Positions 8,496 to 17,526 of a stretch of DNA of 64,000 nt are shown here, one piece after another (the stretch's first letter is position 1; every line of letters begins with the position of its first letter). The translations under genes and the position numbers were made by a program. Where the stretch lies: the NCBI GenBank assembly GCA_021202335.1, contig JAJQDE010000055.1, positions 1 through 64,000 on the forward strand, written 5' to 3'. The DNA is from Lachnospiraceae bacterium. GTDB taxonomy: Bacteria; Bacillota; Clostridia; Lachnospirales; Lachnospiraceae. The notes under the pieces were generated by a model. The model was not told the DNA's origin, searched no databases, and saw nothing but the letters and a program-made list of their open reading frames with translations.

Positions 8496-10325
8496 GTGAA
8501 AAAGGAGCGGCTGCCATTTTATTTAATCATGGCTGTCCCGCTGATTGTGTACGGGAAGCTTTATGACACTGGCTTAGGGGAGTTTGCGTGGTACTCTGAC
8601 GTCACGCAGGCATTTGATATGCTCTTGTATTATAAAAAAAATGCGGTTATCCTGGCGGGCTGCCTGATTTTGCTTTTGGTTGTATCGGCTGTGTTTCGCA
8701 AGGCTTTGGACTTTAAAGCCTGCCGGAGCAAAAAAACGGCGCTTTTGTTTACCCCGCTTGCGGTATATGGACTTCTTGCGCTGATTTCATCACTCCTTTC
8801 GCCCTATGGGAGCTTTGCGGTCAGCGGGATGATGGAGCAGTTTGAAAGCATTTTTGTGATTGGCGGATATTTGCTGATATGCGTTTATTCATATACATAT
8901 TGCTGCGAGGGATTTTTTACCGCCATAGGTATTTCCTGCGCAGTTATCGGAGCAATAGGCACGTTGCAGATGTTTGGCTTTGACATTTACAGGACTGCAT
9001 TTGCTAAATGGCTGTGTATGCCGCAAAGCCTGCGCGATATCGACCTTCAGGTCACGGTTGAGCAGGGGCGTACCTATTGCTCGCTCTCAAACCCTAACTA
9101 TGTGGGGATGCTGTGCTGTCTTGTGGTGCCGCTTCTGACAGCGCTTGCCTTCTGCGAGGAAAAACGATGGAAGAGGATTTTATATGCGGCGTCGGATATT
9201 CTTATGCTTTGCTCACTGATAGGAGCGTGCTCTAAAAGCGGGATAGCCGTGCTTGCCGTGTGTATGCTTTTGCTCGCCGCTGTGTTCAAAGCGCAGATAC
9301 TTCAAGGCGTGAGGCGATTTTCTGTGCACGCGGCGCTGGGAGCGGCTCTTGCGCTTTGCGTCGTGTGCGCGCTGTTTGCATTTAAGTGGAGCTATTTTGC
9401 GGACTGCCTCCATTCCATACTGGAGGGTGATGATTCTGCGCAGACAAAGATAAAGGAGATTGCCACAAACGACGACAGCGTAAAAATCGTATACCGTAAC
9501 AGGACGCTTTTTATCAGCGTGGATTATGATAAGACGACGCTTGAGGAGGGGCTTTGTGTCGCTGACGAAAACGGAAAGGCGTATCTGACGCAGGAGGAGG
9601 ACGGCGCGCTTATTTTTCAGGACGAAAGGCTCTCTAAGCTTAAGCTGTCGCTGGTGCAGTACGGGGATTACATAGCCGTTGAGCTTTGGGACGGAAGCTT
9701 TTACTGGTACTTCACGAACCTTACGGGGGACGGCACATGGTATTATCTGACAAGATACGGAAAGCCGGATAAGCTGTTTTCTGCCGAAACGCCGGTATAT
9801 AAGGGGCTTGAGGGCAGGGAAAAGCTGCTTAACGGCAGGGGATATATTTGGTCGAGGACAATCCCGCTGATTAAGGAAAATCTGCTTCTCGGGAGCGGTC
9901 AGGACAGCTTTGCCGCGGTATTCCCGAATGACGATTACCTTGGGATGGCAAGATGGGGATATAAGGATATGATTATCACAAAGCCGCACTGCATGTATAT
10001 GCAGATTGCCGTTCAGTCGGGGCTTTGCTCCCTGATAATGCTCGTGATTTTTTGGGCGGCATATTTCATTATAATTATGCGCGATAAGCGTCAGAGCCAG
10101 TATTCGGCAATATCAAAGTCAATAGCGATAGGCGTGCTCGGGTATCTGCTGACAGGGCTGACAAATGACTCCAATGTCGGAACCGCGCCGCTGTTTTGGG
10201 CTATCCTTGGTATCGGGCTTCACCTTGGAATTGCCGGCACGCCTGCCAGAACATGGCGCCAAAACATGGCTGTCAAAGCGCGAAAAAAAGACTTGACGGC
10301 GCGAAAAAAAATCATTAAAATATGA
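8496..10325 (+). CDS. O-antigen ligase / polymerase-type membrane protein
   Basis: A 609-residue polytopic membrane protein with about ten hydrophobic segments. The late part carries the Wzy_C / O-antigen ligase signature: R-G-Y-I-W near ENLLLGSGQDSF, then KPHCMYMQIAVQSG. Such proteins transfer lipid-linked glycans to a lipid, polysaccharide or protein acceptor outside the membrane. Between the ligase segments, roughly residues 310-450, sits a large soluble beta-rich insert (YRNRTLFISVDYD, WDGSFYWYF), which probably faces outward and is longer than usual. The start is GTG at 8496, preceded by AGGGGAGG with a six-base gap; the ATG at 8460 has no ribosome binding site. Its neighbour is a T/S-rich surface protein, a possible acceptor. 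Confidence 0.7.
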   Translation: MKKERLPFYLIMAVPLIVYGKLYDTGLGEFAWYSDVTQAFDMLLYYKKNAVILAGCLILLLVVSAVFRKALDFKACRSKKTALLFTPLAVYGLLALISSLLSPYGSFAVSGMMEQFESIFVIGGYLLICVYSYTYCCEGFFTAIGISCAVIGAIGTLQMFGFDIYRTAFAKWLCMPQSLRDIDLQVTVEQGRTYCSLSNPNYVGMLCCLVVPLLTALAFCEEKRWKRILYAASDILMLCSLIGACSKSGIAVLAVCMLLLAAVFKAQILQGVRRFSVHAALGAALALCVVCALFAFKWSYFADCLHSILEGDDSAQTKIKEIATNDDSVKIVYRNRTLFISVDYDKTTLEEGLCVADENGKAYLTQEEDGALIFQDERLSKLKLSLVQYGDYIAVELWDGSFYWYFTNLTGDGTWYYLTRYGKPDKLFSAETPVYKGLEGREKLLNGRGYIWSRTIPLIKENLLLGSGQDSFAAVFPNDDYLGMARWGYKDMIITKPHCMYMQIAVQSGLCSLIMLVIFWAAYFIIIMRDKRQSQYSAISKSIAIGVLGYLLTGLTNDSNVGTAPLFWAILGIGLHLGIAGTPARTWRQNMAVKARKKDLTARKKIIKI

Positions 10326-10359
10326 GTATCGGAATATTAAATTATTGTTACGAAGATGT

Positions 10360-10400
10360 AGCATCAAAACATCCCTTTGCGGATTGTTTTGGTGCTTTTT
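10360..10400 (+). terminator. Intrinsic terminator after the ligase-like gene
   Basis: AGCATCAAAACATCC pairs with GGATTGTTTTGGTGCT (one wobble, one bulge) and is followed by T6. It lies inside the longer ORF of the next gene, which is why that gene is started downstream. Confidence 0.85.
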
Positions 10401-10447
10401 TATACGTAGGGGCAACTGCGCCGCAAACGGCAGAAATGGGGATGCTT

Positions 10448-11011
10448 ATGAGTCAGTTGGATAAAAATATTGCAGCGAATTTGAAGAGAATCAGAAAGTC
10501 CAAAAACATGAGCCTTGACATGCTTGCGGAAAGAACAGGAGTGAGCAAGAGCATGTTGGGTCAGATAGAGCGCGGGGAGTCCAATCCCACGGTGGCTACG
10601 ATTGAAAAGATTGTGGAGGGCATCAAGGTGCCGTTTGAGGATTTGATTTATCAGAAAAAGGAACCGATTGTCATTATAGACAACGAAAAGCTTCCAATGT
10701 ATAAGGCGCAGGAGGGCGCATATCAGGTGCGGGCGATTTTTCCCTATGACAGACACAGGAATTTTGAGGTATACGAGGCAAAAATTGAGCCGGGCGAGGA
10801 TTGCGAGCGCTTTGTCAGCAATGAGGGAAGTTGTGAGTATATTATGGTACTGCAGGGAACGCTGACGCTTGAAACCGAGTCGGGCACCTATGAGGTGTCG
10901 GCAAACCATGCGATAAAGATGGACTCGCTAAGGCGCCACAGCTATCACAACAGGGGTATGCAGAGGCTGATTTTGAACATATTTGTTTCTTATGAGGCGC
11001 TGACATATTGA
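10448..11011 (+). CDS. XRE-family regulator with C-terminal cupin domain
   Basis: A 188-residue transcription factor. Residues about 8-65 are a Cro/C1-type helix-turn-helix (NLKRIRKSKNMSLDMLAE, TGVSKSMLGQIERGESNP). Residues about 105-180 form a small cupin barrel (IMVLQGTLTLETESGTYEV, then HSYHNRG). Proteins with this architecture sense small molecules and often control amino-acid, sugar or efflux genes. The start at 10448 is chosen because the upstream part of the ORF runs through a terminator. The ribosome binding site is weak (GGGGAT). Terminators on both sides make it a single-gene unit. The ligand and target genes are unknown. Confidence 0.85.
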   Translation: MSQLDKNIAANLKRIRKSKNMSLDMLAERTGVSKSMLGQIERGESNPTVATIEKIVEGIKVPFEDLIYQKKEPIVIIDNEKLPMYKAQEGAYQVRAIFPYDRHRNFEVYEAKIEPGEDCERFVSNEGSCEYIMVLQGTLTLETESGTYEVSANHAIKMDSLRRHSYHNRGMQRLILNIFVSYEALTY

Positions 11012-11027
11012 AAGCTTAAGAATTATC

Positions 11028-11056
11028 AAAGGGACTTCGGACAGGGGTTCCTTTTT
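11028..11056 (+). terminator. Intrinsic terminator after the XRE-cupin gene
   Basis: AAAGGGAC pairs with GTTCCTTT (one wobble) and is followed by a short T-run. Confidence 0.7.
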
Positions 11057-11172
11057 ATATGGAAAGAAAATTACTTTACATTATTCTGAAAGACTGTTAA
11101 GATAAATAAGAGTGTATTTAATAATTGCAGATTTAGGGTTGCTGTTTACGGGAATTGGAGAATTTCATATAG

Positions 11173-12756
11173 ATGAAAAAAATACATTATTATAGAAGAT
11201 TCAGGCTGTGCTTCATTGAAGCGGCGTTCATTACGCTGGCAGTGTGCGTTTTTTTACTGCCTTCGATTCAAACCTTCCGGCGCACGGGCGACAACTATTT
11301 TGTGGTGAGCATAAACGGTACGCAGGTGGGCAGGCTTGGCTCTGCGCAAAAGCTTGACAGTATGCTTGCGGCTGCAAGAAAGCAGGTCGTTGCAAACGTG
11401 CAGGAGAATGAAGACCTCGTATTTATGGATTTGGATATTGAAACGGCGGCGGACGAGAGGATATTCGGATGTGTCGACGATGACGGGACCGTTATTGAAA
11501 ACATGATGGCAGTCATGGAAACCGCCATAAGGAGCACGCTGCACCGTTCATACACGGTAAAAATCAATGAAACCTCCGTAAATTTGGGGTCGTATGATGA
11601 GGTACATGAGCTGCTGGAGCAGGCGCTTGCGCAGTATGACATGGATAACGAGTATCAGGTGGAGCTTGAGATTGACGGCGAAAGAGAAATTAACGTGCTT
11701 GAGGCGGTGGTAACTTCAAAGGAGGAGTCCGCTCAGGAGCTTGAGCAGGGCACTGCGGCGTCGGCAGGGATAGAGGCGGAGCTGGAAAAGATGTTCGCTG
11801 AGGTAGAGCCTGCCGTGGAAAAGGACTTTGAAGATTATGAGCTTGGGCTTGTTGACATTGACTATGCGGATAAAATAGAGGTAGTGGAGGCGTATCTGCC
11901 GGAGGACAGGCTTGCCACTGTGGAGGAAGCCGTAAATCTTGTGACAAAGGAGCAGGAAACGCAGGTGGTCTACAAGGTGGTGGCGGGCGATACGCTTTCG
12001 CAGATATGCCTGGCAAATAATATTCCCATGGACGAGCTGATTGCGATTAACGACGCGCTTGAGGACGAGAACACCGTAATCCGTGTGGATCAGGAGCTGG
12101 TAATTACGGTTCCGGAGCCTGAGCTTTCCATTATATGGAAGGAGGAGCAGGTTTATACGGAGAGCTATGAGGCAGAGGTACAGTATGTCGCAAATGACGA
12201 ATGGTATACGACGCAGAGCGTGACGCTCCAGGAGCCGTCGGCAGGGCGCAGAAAGGTAGCTGCCATTGTGGAATACCAAAACGGGAACGAAACAGGCAGG
12301 GAAATTTTAAAGGAAGAAATCTACGCCGAGGCTGTTCCTAAGATTGTGGAGCGGGGCACCAAGATACCGCCGACATATATTAAGCCCGTTTCGGGCGGCA
12401 CGCTAAGCTCGGGCTTTGGCGCAAGAAGCGCTCCCACAAGCGGTGCAAGCACAAACCATAAGGGCGTGGACTGGGCGGTTCCCATCGGGACCTCGGTGGT
12501 GGCGTCTAATGCGGGAACGGTATCCTTTGCGGGCTGGGCAAGCGGGTACGGATATGCGGTATATATCAACCATGCGGACGGCAGGCAGACGCGCTACGGG
12601 CATTTGAGCAAGGTGCTGGTCAAGGCGGGACAGACAGTGGCGCAGGGTGAGAGGATAGCGCTGAGCGGAAACACGGGTCGGAGCACCGGACCGCATCTGC
12701 ACTTTGAAATCCGGATTAACGGAACGGCAGTCAATCCGTTGCAATACCTGAATTAA
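11173..12756 (+). CDS. Membrane-anchored LysM-G5-M23 endopeptidase
   Basis: A 527-residue cell-wall hydrolase. One membrane segment (residues about 12-31) anchors it, with the bulk outside. A long E-rich linker leads to a LysM peptidoglycan-binding domain (about 268-313, AGDTLSQICLANNIP), a G5 domain (about 317-398, with REILKEE) and a lysostaphin-type M23 domain (about 412-522). The zinc ligands H429 and D433 (HKGVD) and the H508-x-H510 pair (PHLHFE) are all present, so it should be active against peptide cross-links. The architecture is common in Clostridia, where it acts in growth or sporulation. It precedes murA, but that gene has its own promoters. Confidence 0.9.
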   Translation: MKKIHYYRRFRLCFIEAAFITLAVCVFLLPSIQTFRRTGDNYFVVSINGTQVGRLGSAQKLDSMLAAARKQVVANVQENEDLVFMDLDIETAADERIFGCVDDDGTVIENMMAVMETAIRSTLHRSYTVKINETSVNLGSYDEVHELLEQALAQYDMDNEYQVELEIDGEREINVLEAVVTSKEESAQELEQGTAASAGIEAELEKMFAEVEPAVEKDFEDYELGLVDIDYADKIEVVEAYLPEDRLATVEEAVNLVTKEQETQVVYKVVAGDTLSQICLANNIPMDELIAINDALEDENTVIRVDQELVITVPEPELSIIWKEEQVYTESYEAEVQYVANDEWYTTQSVTLQEPSAGRRKVAAIVEYQNGNETGREILKEEIYAEAVPKIVERGTKIPPTYIKPVSGGTLSSGFGARSAPTSGASTNHKGVDWAVPIGTSVVASNAGTVSFAGWASGYGYAVYINHADGRQTRYGHLSKVLVKAGQTVAQGERIALSGNTGRSTGPHLHFEIRINGTAVNPLQYLN

Positions 12757-12763
12757 TTCGTGG

Positions 12764-12792
12764 TTTACAAAACCGCAAAAAGGGAATATAAT
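12764..12792 (+). promoter_or_regulatory. murA promoter P1
   Basis: TTTACA (12764-12769), 17-base spacer, TATAAT (12787-12792). Confidence 0.7.
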
Positions 12793-12798
12793 CAGATT

Positions 12799-12826
12799 TT
12801 GATGTATAAGAGTGGATTGTTATAAT
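12799..12826 (+). promoter_or_regulatory. murA promoter P2
   Basis: TTGATG (12799-12804), 16-base spacer, TATAAT (12821-12826). It gives a leader of under 20 nt before the start at 12850. Confidence 0.6.
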
Positions 12827-12849
12827 AATTGAATTTTGAGAGGTGGACG

Positions 12850-14142
12850 ATGGAACAGTACGCAATTAAGGGGGGAAATCCTCTTGTTGGTGAGGTTGAA
12901 ATCGGCGGCGCAAAAAATGCAGCGTTGGGTGTACTTGCCGCAGCAATTATGACCGACGACATGACAGTGATTGAAAATCTGCCGGATGTAAGGGACATCA
13001 ACGTGCTTTTACAGGCGATGGAGAGCATAGGCGTCATTGTATACAGAATAGACAGACATACCGTAAGGATAAACCCTTCGATGATATCGGGGCTTGTCAT
13101 TGAGGACGATTATATCAAAAAAATCAGAGCGTCCTACTATCTTTTGGGCGCTCTGCTCGGAAAATACAGGCATGCGGAGGTGGCGCTTCCGGGCGGCTGC
13201 AACATAGGCAGCAGGAAGATAGACCTTCACATAAAGGGCTTTAAGGCGCTGGGCGTGCAGGTTAAGATTGAGCATGGTCTGATTATCGCGGACGCAAAGC
13301 AGCTAAAGGGCGCGCATATTTATCTCGACACGGTTTCCGTGGGCGCGACGATCAATATTATGCTGGCGGCGGTGCTTGCGGAGGGAAAGACCGTGATTGA
13401 AAACGCGGCAAAGGAGCCGCATGTGGTAGACGTGGCGAACTTCTTAAATTCGCTCGGAGCGAATGTAAAGGGCGCGGGAACGGATGTCATAAGAATTTCA
13501 GGCGTGCAGAAGCTTCACGGCTCGGAGTATTCGATTATTCCGGACCAGATTGAGGCAGGCACTTTCATGTTCGCGGCGGCAATCACAAAGGGTGATGTGA
13601 CCGTGAAAAATGTTATTCCGAAGCATTTGGAATCCACGACTGCCAAGCTCATTGAGATGGGCTGTCAGGTGGAGGAGTCTGACGATGCGGTGCGCGTCGT
13701 GGCGTCAAAGCGGCTGGAATGTACGCATGTGAAAACGCTCCCGTATCCGGGCTTTCCCACGGATATGCAGCCGCAGATATCGGTGACTCTTGCGCTTGCA
13801 AAGGGCACGAGCATTGTGACGGAGAGCATTTTTGACAATCGCTTTAAGTATGTGGATGAGCTGGCGAAGATGGGCTCAAACATTAAGGTTGAGGGAAATA
13901 CGGCGATTATAGAAGGTGTGGATAAATTTACCAGCGCAAACCTTACCGCGCCCGATTTGCGGGCAGGGGCGGCGCTTGTGCTTGCGTGCCTGACGGCGGA
14001 CGGCTTCAGCACGGTGGAGGATATCAAATATATTGAGCGCGGTTATGAGGATTTTGACGTGAAGCTGCAAAACATCGGCGCTCACATCGCGAAGGTAGAC
14101 TCCGAGAAGGAGCTTCAGAAATTTAAGCTCAAGGTTGGCTGA
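12850..14142 (+). CDS. murA: UDP-N-acetylglucosamine 1-carboxyvinyltransferase
   Basis: A 430-residue enzyme that transfers enolpyruvate from PEP to UDP-GlcNAc, the first committed step of peptidoglycan synthesis in the cytoplasm. Lys22-Asn23 (GGAKNA) and the catalytic Cys117 (PGGCNIG, the residue alkylated by fosfomycin) are intact. So is Asp305 in GFPTDMQPQ, the general base. The length is normal. The ATG at 12850 follows GAGGTGG; the ORF start at 12829 has no such site. Firmicutes usually have two murA paralogs and I cannot tell which this is. Two tandem promoters lie directly upstream. Confidence 0.95.
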   Translation: MEQYAIKGGNPLVGEVEIGGAKNAALGVLAAAIMTDDMTVIENLPDVRDINVLLQAMESIGVIVYRIDRHTVRINPSMISGLVIEDDYIKKIRASYYLLGALLGKYRHAEVALPGGCNIGSRKIDLHIKGFKALGVQVKIEHGLIIADAKQLKGAHIYLDTVSVGATINIMLAAVLAEGKTVIENAAKEPHVVDVANFLNSLGANVKGAGTDVIRISGVQKLHGSEYSIIPDQIEAGTFMFAAAITKGDVTVKNVIPKHLESTTAKLIEMGCQVEESDDAVRVVASKRLECTHVKTLPYPGFPTDMQPQISVTLALAKGTSIVTESIFDNRFKYVDELAKMGSNIKVEGNTAIIEGVDKFTSANLTAPDLRAGAALVLACLTADGFSTVEDIKYIERGYEDFDVKLQNIGAHIAKVDSEKELQKFKLKVG

Positions 14143-14205
14143 ACAGGCTTATGTTTTTAATATGAAAATAATTCGAATAATAAGAGAATTTAGGAGGAAA
14201 AACAA

Positions 14206-15411
14206 ATGGAGAAGCTTTTATTTACTTCAGAATCGGTAACTGAGGGACATCCCGATAAGGTATGCGACGCCATATCGGACGCCATTCTTGACGCGCTCAT
14301 GGAGCAGGACCCGATGAGCAGAGTGGCATGTGAAACAGCGACGTGTACAGGCTTTGTGCTCGTGACGGGAGAAATCACAACGAAAGCGTATGTGGACATT
14401 CCGAAGATTGTGCGCGACACCGTAAAGGAAATCGGCTATGACAAATCCGAATACGGCTTTGACGGAAACACATGCGCGGTGTTTACTGCTATCGACGAGC
14501 AGTCAGGCGATATTGCGATGGGAGTTGACAAGGCGCTTGAAGCAAAGCAGGCAAAGGACAATTCGGAAAACAAAATGAGCGACGCCGAGATTGAGGCAAT
14601 CGGCGCGGGCGACCAGGGCATGATGTTTGGCTACGCGACAAACGAAACAGAGGAATATATGCCCTATCCCATCTCTCTTGCACACAAGCTTGCGCGGCAG
14701 CTTACAAAGGTGCGCAAGGACGGCACGTTAAAGTATTTAAGGCCGGACGGAAAGACGCAGGTTTCCGTGGAGTATGATGAGAACGGGAAGCCCAAAAGGC
14801 TTGAAGCGGTTGTGCTCTCCACACAGCATGACGATGATGTGACGCAGGAGCAGATTCACGAGGATATCAAAAAGCATGTCTTTGATGTGATTCTTCCAAA
14901 GGAGCTGATTGATGCGGACACTAAATTTTTCATTAATCCGACAGGGCGCTTTGTAATCGGCGGACCGCACGGCGACGCAGGACTTACGGGGCGTAAAATC
15001 ATCGTGGACACCTACGGCGGATATGCGCGTCACGGCGGCGGCGCTTTCTCGGGAAAGGACTGCACAAAGGTCGACAGAAGCGGCGCATACGCGGCAAGAT
15101 ACGTGGCAAAGAATCTTGTGGCTGCAGGTTTGGCGGACAAATGCGAGATACAGCTTTCATATGCGATTGGCGTGGCACAGCCCACATCTATCAACGTTGA
15201 TACCTTCGGAACAGGAAAGCTTGACAGCGAGAGGCTGGTTGAAATCGTCCGCGAAAACTTTGACCTTCGCCCGGCGGGAATCATCAAAATGCTTGACCTT
15301 AGGAGACCGATTTATAAGCAGACGGCAGCGTACGGGCATTTCGGACGCAACGACCTTGACCTTCCGTGGGAGAAGCTTGATAAGGCGGAAGCCTTGAAAA
15401 AATATTTATAG
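14206..15411 (+). CDS. metK: S-adenosylmethionine synthetase
   Basis: A 401-residue enzyme that makes S-adenosylmethionine from ATP and methionine. It has [15 protein letters not shown] at residues 7-21 with His15 and Asp17. The methionine-loop signature [12 protein letters not shown] is at 133-144, and the P-loop-like [14 protein letters not shown] lies in the C-terminal half. AGGAGG lies eight bases before the ATG. It is 63 bases downstream of murA with no hairpin between, so the two are probably co-transcribed. I saw no SAM riboswitch in the short gap. A terminator follows. Confidence 0.97.
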   Translation: MEKLLFTSESVTEGHPDKVCDAISDAILDALMEQDPMSRVACETATCTGFVLVTGEITTKAYVDIPKIVRDTVKEIGYDKSEYGFDGNTCAVFTAIDEQSGDIAMGVDKALEAKQAKDNSENKMSDAEIEAIGAGDQGMMFGYATNETEEYMPYPISLAHKLARQLTKVRKDGTLKYLRPDGKTQVSVEYDENGKPKRLEAVVLSTQHDDDVTQEQIHEDIKKHVFDVILPKELIDADTKFFINPTGRFVIGGPHGDAGLTGRKIIVDTYGGYARHGGGAFSGKDCTKVDRSGAYAARYVAKNLVAAGLADKCEIQLSYAIGVAQPTSINVDTFGTGKLDSERLVEIVRENFDLRPAGIIKMLDLRRPIYKQTAAYGHFGRNDLDLPWEKLDKAEALKKYL

Positions 15412-15440
15412 GATTGCAATTGCTTTGCAGGAGTACATAG

Positions 15441-15475
15441 CAGACAGGCTGACGATAAATCAGCCGGTCTGTTTT
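15441..15475 (+). terminator. Intrinsic terminator after metK
   Basis: CAGACAGGCTGA pairs with TCAGCCGGTCTG (one mismatch), seven-base loop, then TTTT. Confidence 0.8.
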
Positions 15476-15481
15476 ATGCGC

Positions 15482-15558
15482 AGGGCTGCGAGAGGAATTT
15501 TTCCGGCTGTCGCCGGATGCAGCCCGCGCGGCGAGTAGGGAAAAATTCCCATACTCGA
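15482..15558. repeat. Complex palindromic intergenic repeat
   Basis: Nested and alternative inverted repeats: GGGCTGC with GCAGCCC; TCCGGC with GCCGGA; and GGAATTTTTCC (15494-15504) with its complement at 15539-15549. The segment 15537-15558 recurs in diverged form at 52074-52095 (17 of 22 bases). No ORF is apparent. Confidence 0.55.
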
Positions 15559-15579
15559 TTCGTACAGGATTCGTACAGG
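15558..15579. repeat. Tandem 11-base duplication
   Basis: ATTCGTACAGG occurs twice without spacing, upstream of the iscS promoter. Confidence 0.8.
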
Positions 15580-15593
15580 ATGATAAAAAGGTA

Positions 15594-15621
15594 TTGACAT
15601 GAAAAATGCGAGTGCTATAAT
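15594..15621 (+). promoter_or_regulatory. iscS promoter
   Basis: A perfect TTGACA (15594-15599), 16-base spacer and a perfect TATAAT (15616-15621), among the strongest promoters in the window. Confidence 0.85.
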
Positions 15622-15634
15622 AGTATCTATAATC

Positions 15635-15658
15635 ATACTAACCCGATAGGAAAAGTAT
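15635..15658. promoter_or_regulatory. Possible Rrf2/IscR-type operator
   Basis: A 24-base imperfect palindrome: ATACT at one end, AGTAT at the other, with CC...GG inside. It lies just downstream of the expected start of transcription of iscS, where a bound Rrf2-family repressor would block elongation. The assignment to that family is inference. Confidence 0.4.
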
Positions 15659-15683
15659 AAAAATAAGAAAGGACGATAAATCC

Positions 15684-16874
15684 ATGGATAGAGTTATTTA
15701 TTTGGACAACGCGGCGACAACCCGGGTCAGCGAACCGGTGCTTGAGGAAATGCTGCCGTTTTTCAGGCAGACTTACGGCAATCCCTCCGCCATATATACC
15801 TTTGCGGGGGAGGCAAAGAAGGCTGTGGACAGGGCAAGGGCGCAGGCGGCGGAGCTGATTGGAGCAAAAACGGAGGAAATTTATTTTACGGCAGGAGGAA
15901 GCGAGTCCGACAATTGGGCAATCAAAGCCACGGCGGAGGCTTATGCCGCAAAGGGGAAGCACATCATTACGAGCAAAATCGAGCATCACGCGGTTCTGCA
16001 TACATGCGAATATTTGGAGAAGCAGGGCTATGAGGTGACATATCTTGATGTGGACGGCGACGGCAAAATATCACTTGAAAAGCTGCAGTCCGCAATCCGT
16101 CCCGACACGATATTAATTTCCGTTATGGCGGCAAACAACGAGATTGGAACGCTTGAGCCGCTGGCCCAAATCGGAAAGCTTGCCCATGAAAACGGCGTGC
16201 TCTTCCACACGGATGCGGTACAGGCATACGGGCATATTCCAATTGATGTGGACGATATGAACATCGATATGCTTTCCGCCAGCGGGCATAAGCTCAACGG
16301 TCCTAAAGGAGCGGGCATTTTGTATATCCGCAGAGGCGTAAAAATCCGTTCTTATATTCACGGCGGGGCGCAGGAGCGCAGCAGACGGGCGGGAACCCTG
16401 AATGTACCGGGGATTGTCGGCTTCGGAAAGGCGGCGCAGCTTGCAGGTGAAACAATGGAGGAAAGAAGCAGGCGGGAAACAGAGCTGCGCGAGCATTTGA
16501 TTGAGCGTGTTTTGGCGGAAATCCCCCATACAAGGCTGAACGGACACAGGACGGATCGTCTGCCAAACAACGCAAGCTTCTGCTTTCGGTTTATCGAGGG
16601 AGAATCCATGCTTATTTTGCTTGACAGACTCGGGATTTGCGCCTCAAGCGGTTCCGCATGCACGTCGGGAGCCTTGGACCCTTCCCATGTGCTGCTTGCA
16701 ATCGGATTGCCGCATGAGATTGCGCACGGCTCGCTGCGCCTTACTTTGTCGGAGGAAACGACGATGCAGGACATAGACTTTGTGGTGGACGAGCTGAAAC
16801 GGATTATCGAACGGCTGCGCGCAATGTCGCCGTTGTATGAGGATTTTATGAAAAAGGGTAAAAATAACGGTTAA
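15684..16874 (+). CDS. iscS: Cysteine desulfurase
   Basis: A 396-residue PLP enzyme that takes sulfur from cysteine and passes it as a persulfide to the scaffold encoded next door. It has the N-terminal YLDNAATT, His101-His102 (IEHHAV), the PLP lysine K203 in SGHKLNGPKG, and the sulfur-carrying Cys326 in SSGSACTSG. The sequence matches the group I NifS/IscS type. AAAGGA precedes the ATG. It forms a two-gene operon with iscU. It is often called nifS in Clostridia; in either case it is the housekeeping Fe-S assembly desulfurase. No rrf2 regulator gene is adjacent. Confidence 0.95.
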   Translation: MDRVIYLDNAATTRVSEPVLEEMLPFFRQTYGNPSAIYTFAGEAKKAVDRARAQAAELIGAKTEEIYFTAGGSESDNWAIKATAEAYAAKGKHIITSKIEHHAVLHTCEYLEKQGYEVTYLDVDGDGKISLEKLQSAIRPDTILISVMAANNEIGTLEPLAQIGKLAHENGVLFHTDAVQAYGHIPIDVDDMNIDMLSASGHKLNGPKGAGILYIRRGVKIRSYIHGGAQERSRRAGTLNVPGIVGFGKAAQLAGETMEERSRRETELREHLIERVLAEIPHTRLNGHRTDRLPNNASFCFRFIEGESMLILLDRLGICASSGSACTSGALDPSHVLLAIGLPHEIAHGSLRLTLSEETTMQDIDFVVDELKRIIERLRAMSPLYEDFMKKGKNNG

Positions 16875-16889
16875 AGGGAGGCAGGATAA

Positions 16890-17327
16890 ATGTACAGCGA
16901 AAAGGTGATGGATCATTTCAATAATCCGAGAAATGTCGGCGAGCTGGAAAACGCGAACGGCGTCGGTACGGTCGGCAACGCAAAATGCGGCGACATTATG
17001 CGGATGTATTTTGACATTGATGAGGACGGAATTATCAGGGACGTAAAATTTAAAACCTTCGGCTGCGGAGCGGCAGTCGCGACAAGCAGCATGGCGACGG
17101 AGCTTGTCAAGGGCAAAACGATACAGGAGGCGCTGGAGGTTACGAATAAGGCGGTGATGGAGGCGCTGGACGGGCTTCCGCCTGTCAAGGTACATTGTTC
17201 ACTGCTTGCGGAGGAGGCAATCCATGCGGCACTTTGGGACTATGCCCAAAGGAACAATGTCGTAATCGAAGGCCTGCAAAAGCCGGTCAGCGATATTGCG
17301 GAGAAAGCGCCGGAAGAGGATTACTGA
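16890..17327 (+). CDS. iscU: Fe-S cluster assembly scaffold
   Basis: A 145-residue scaffold on which sulfur from IscS and iron are built into [2Fe-2S] or [4Fe-4S] clusters. The three conserved cysteines are present: C33 (AKCGD), C59 (FGCGA) and C103 (VHCSLLAEEAI). The aspartate after the first is also present. It lacks the long C-terminal region of true NifU, so it is the short IscU/NifU-N type. It is 15 bases behind iscS and is followed by a strong terminator. Confidence 0.95.
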   Translation: MYSEKVMDHFNNPRNVGELENANGVGTVGNAKCGDIMRMYFDIDEDGIIRDVKFKTFGCGAAVATSSMATELVKGKTIQEALEVTNKAVMEALDGLPPVKVHCSLLAEEAIHAALWDYAQRNNVVIEGLQKPVSDIAEKAPEEDY

Positions 17328-17349
17328 AACACATCGTAGTAGCGTAAAG

Positions 17350-17390
17350 GCGCATGGAACAGAAAATCTGTAAACCATGCGTTTTTTTTT
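17350..17390 (+). terminator. Intrinsic terminator after iscU
   Basis: CGCATGG pairs with CCATGCG, with a nested ACAG/CTGT stem, then nine T. Confidence 0.9.
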
Positions 17391-17526
17391 GATGTGTGTC
17401 TGCACGCATTGCCCAACCGGGAGGAATAATGAACAATTTCATTTACGCTTGAAAAATAAGCAGTAACATAGTACAGTAAACATGTTTTGCAAAAGCATTA
17501 AAAGCGCGATTCGCGCAATAAAAACT

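Noticed and set aside
9213-9989. A 258-residue minus-strand open frame
   Set aside because: It lies wholly within the O-antigen-ligase-type gene, its sequence is basic and without family resemblance, and it has no ribosome binding site.
14143-14205. SAM riboswitch before metK
   Set aside because: The gap from murA is only 63 bases and shows none of the conserved riboswitch pairing.
17429-17452. A seven-codon frame with a perfect GGAGG site after iscU
   Set aside because: Too short to call a gene; possibly the start of a deleted gene. Mentioned only with the DUF3990 island.
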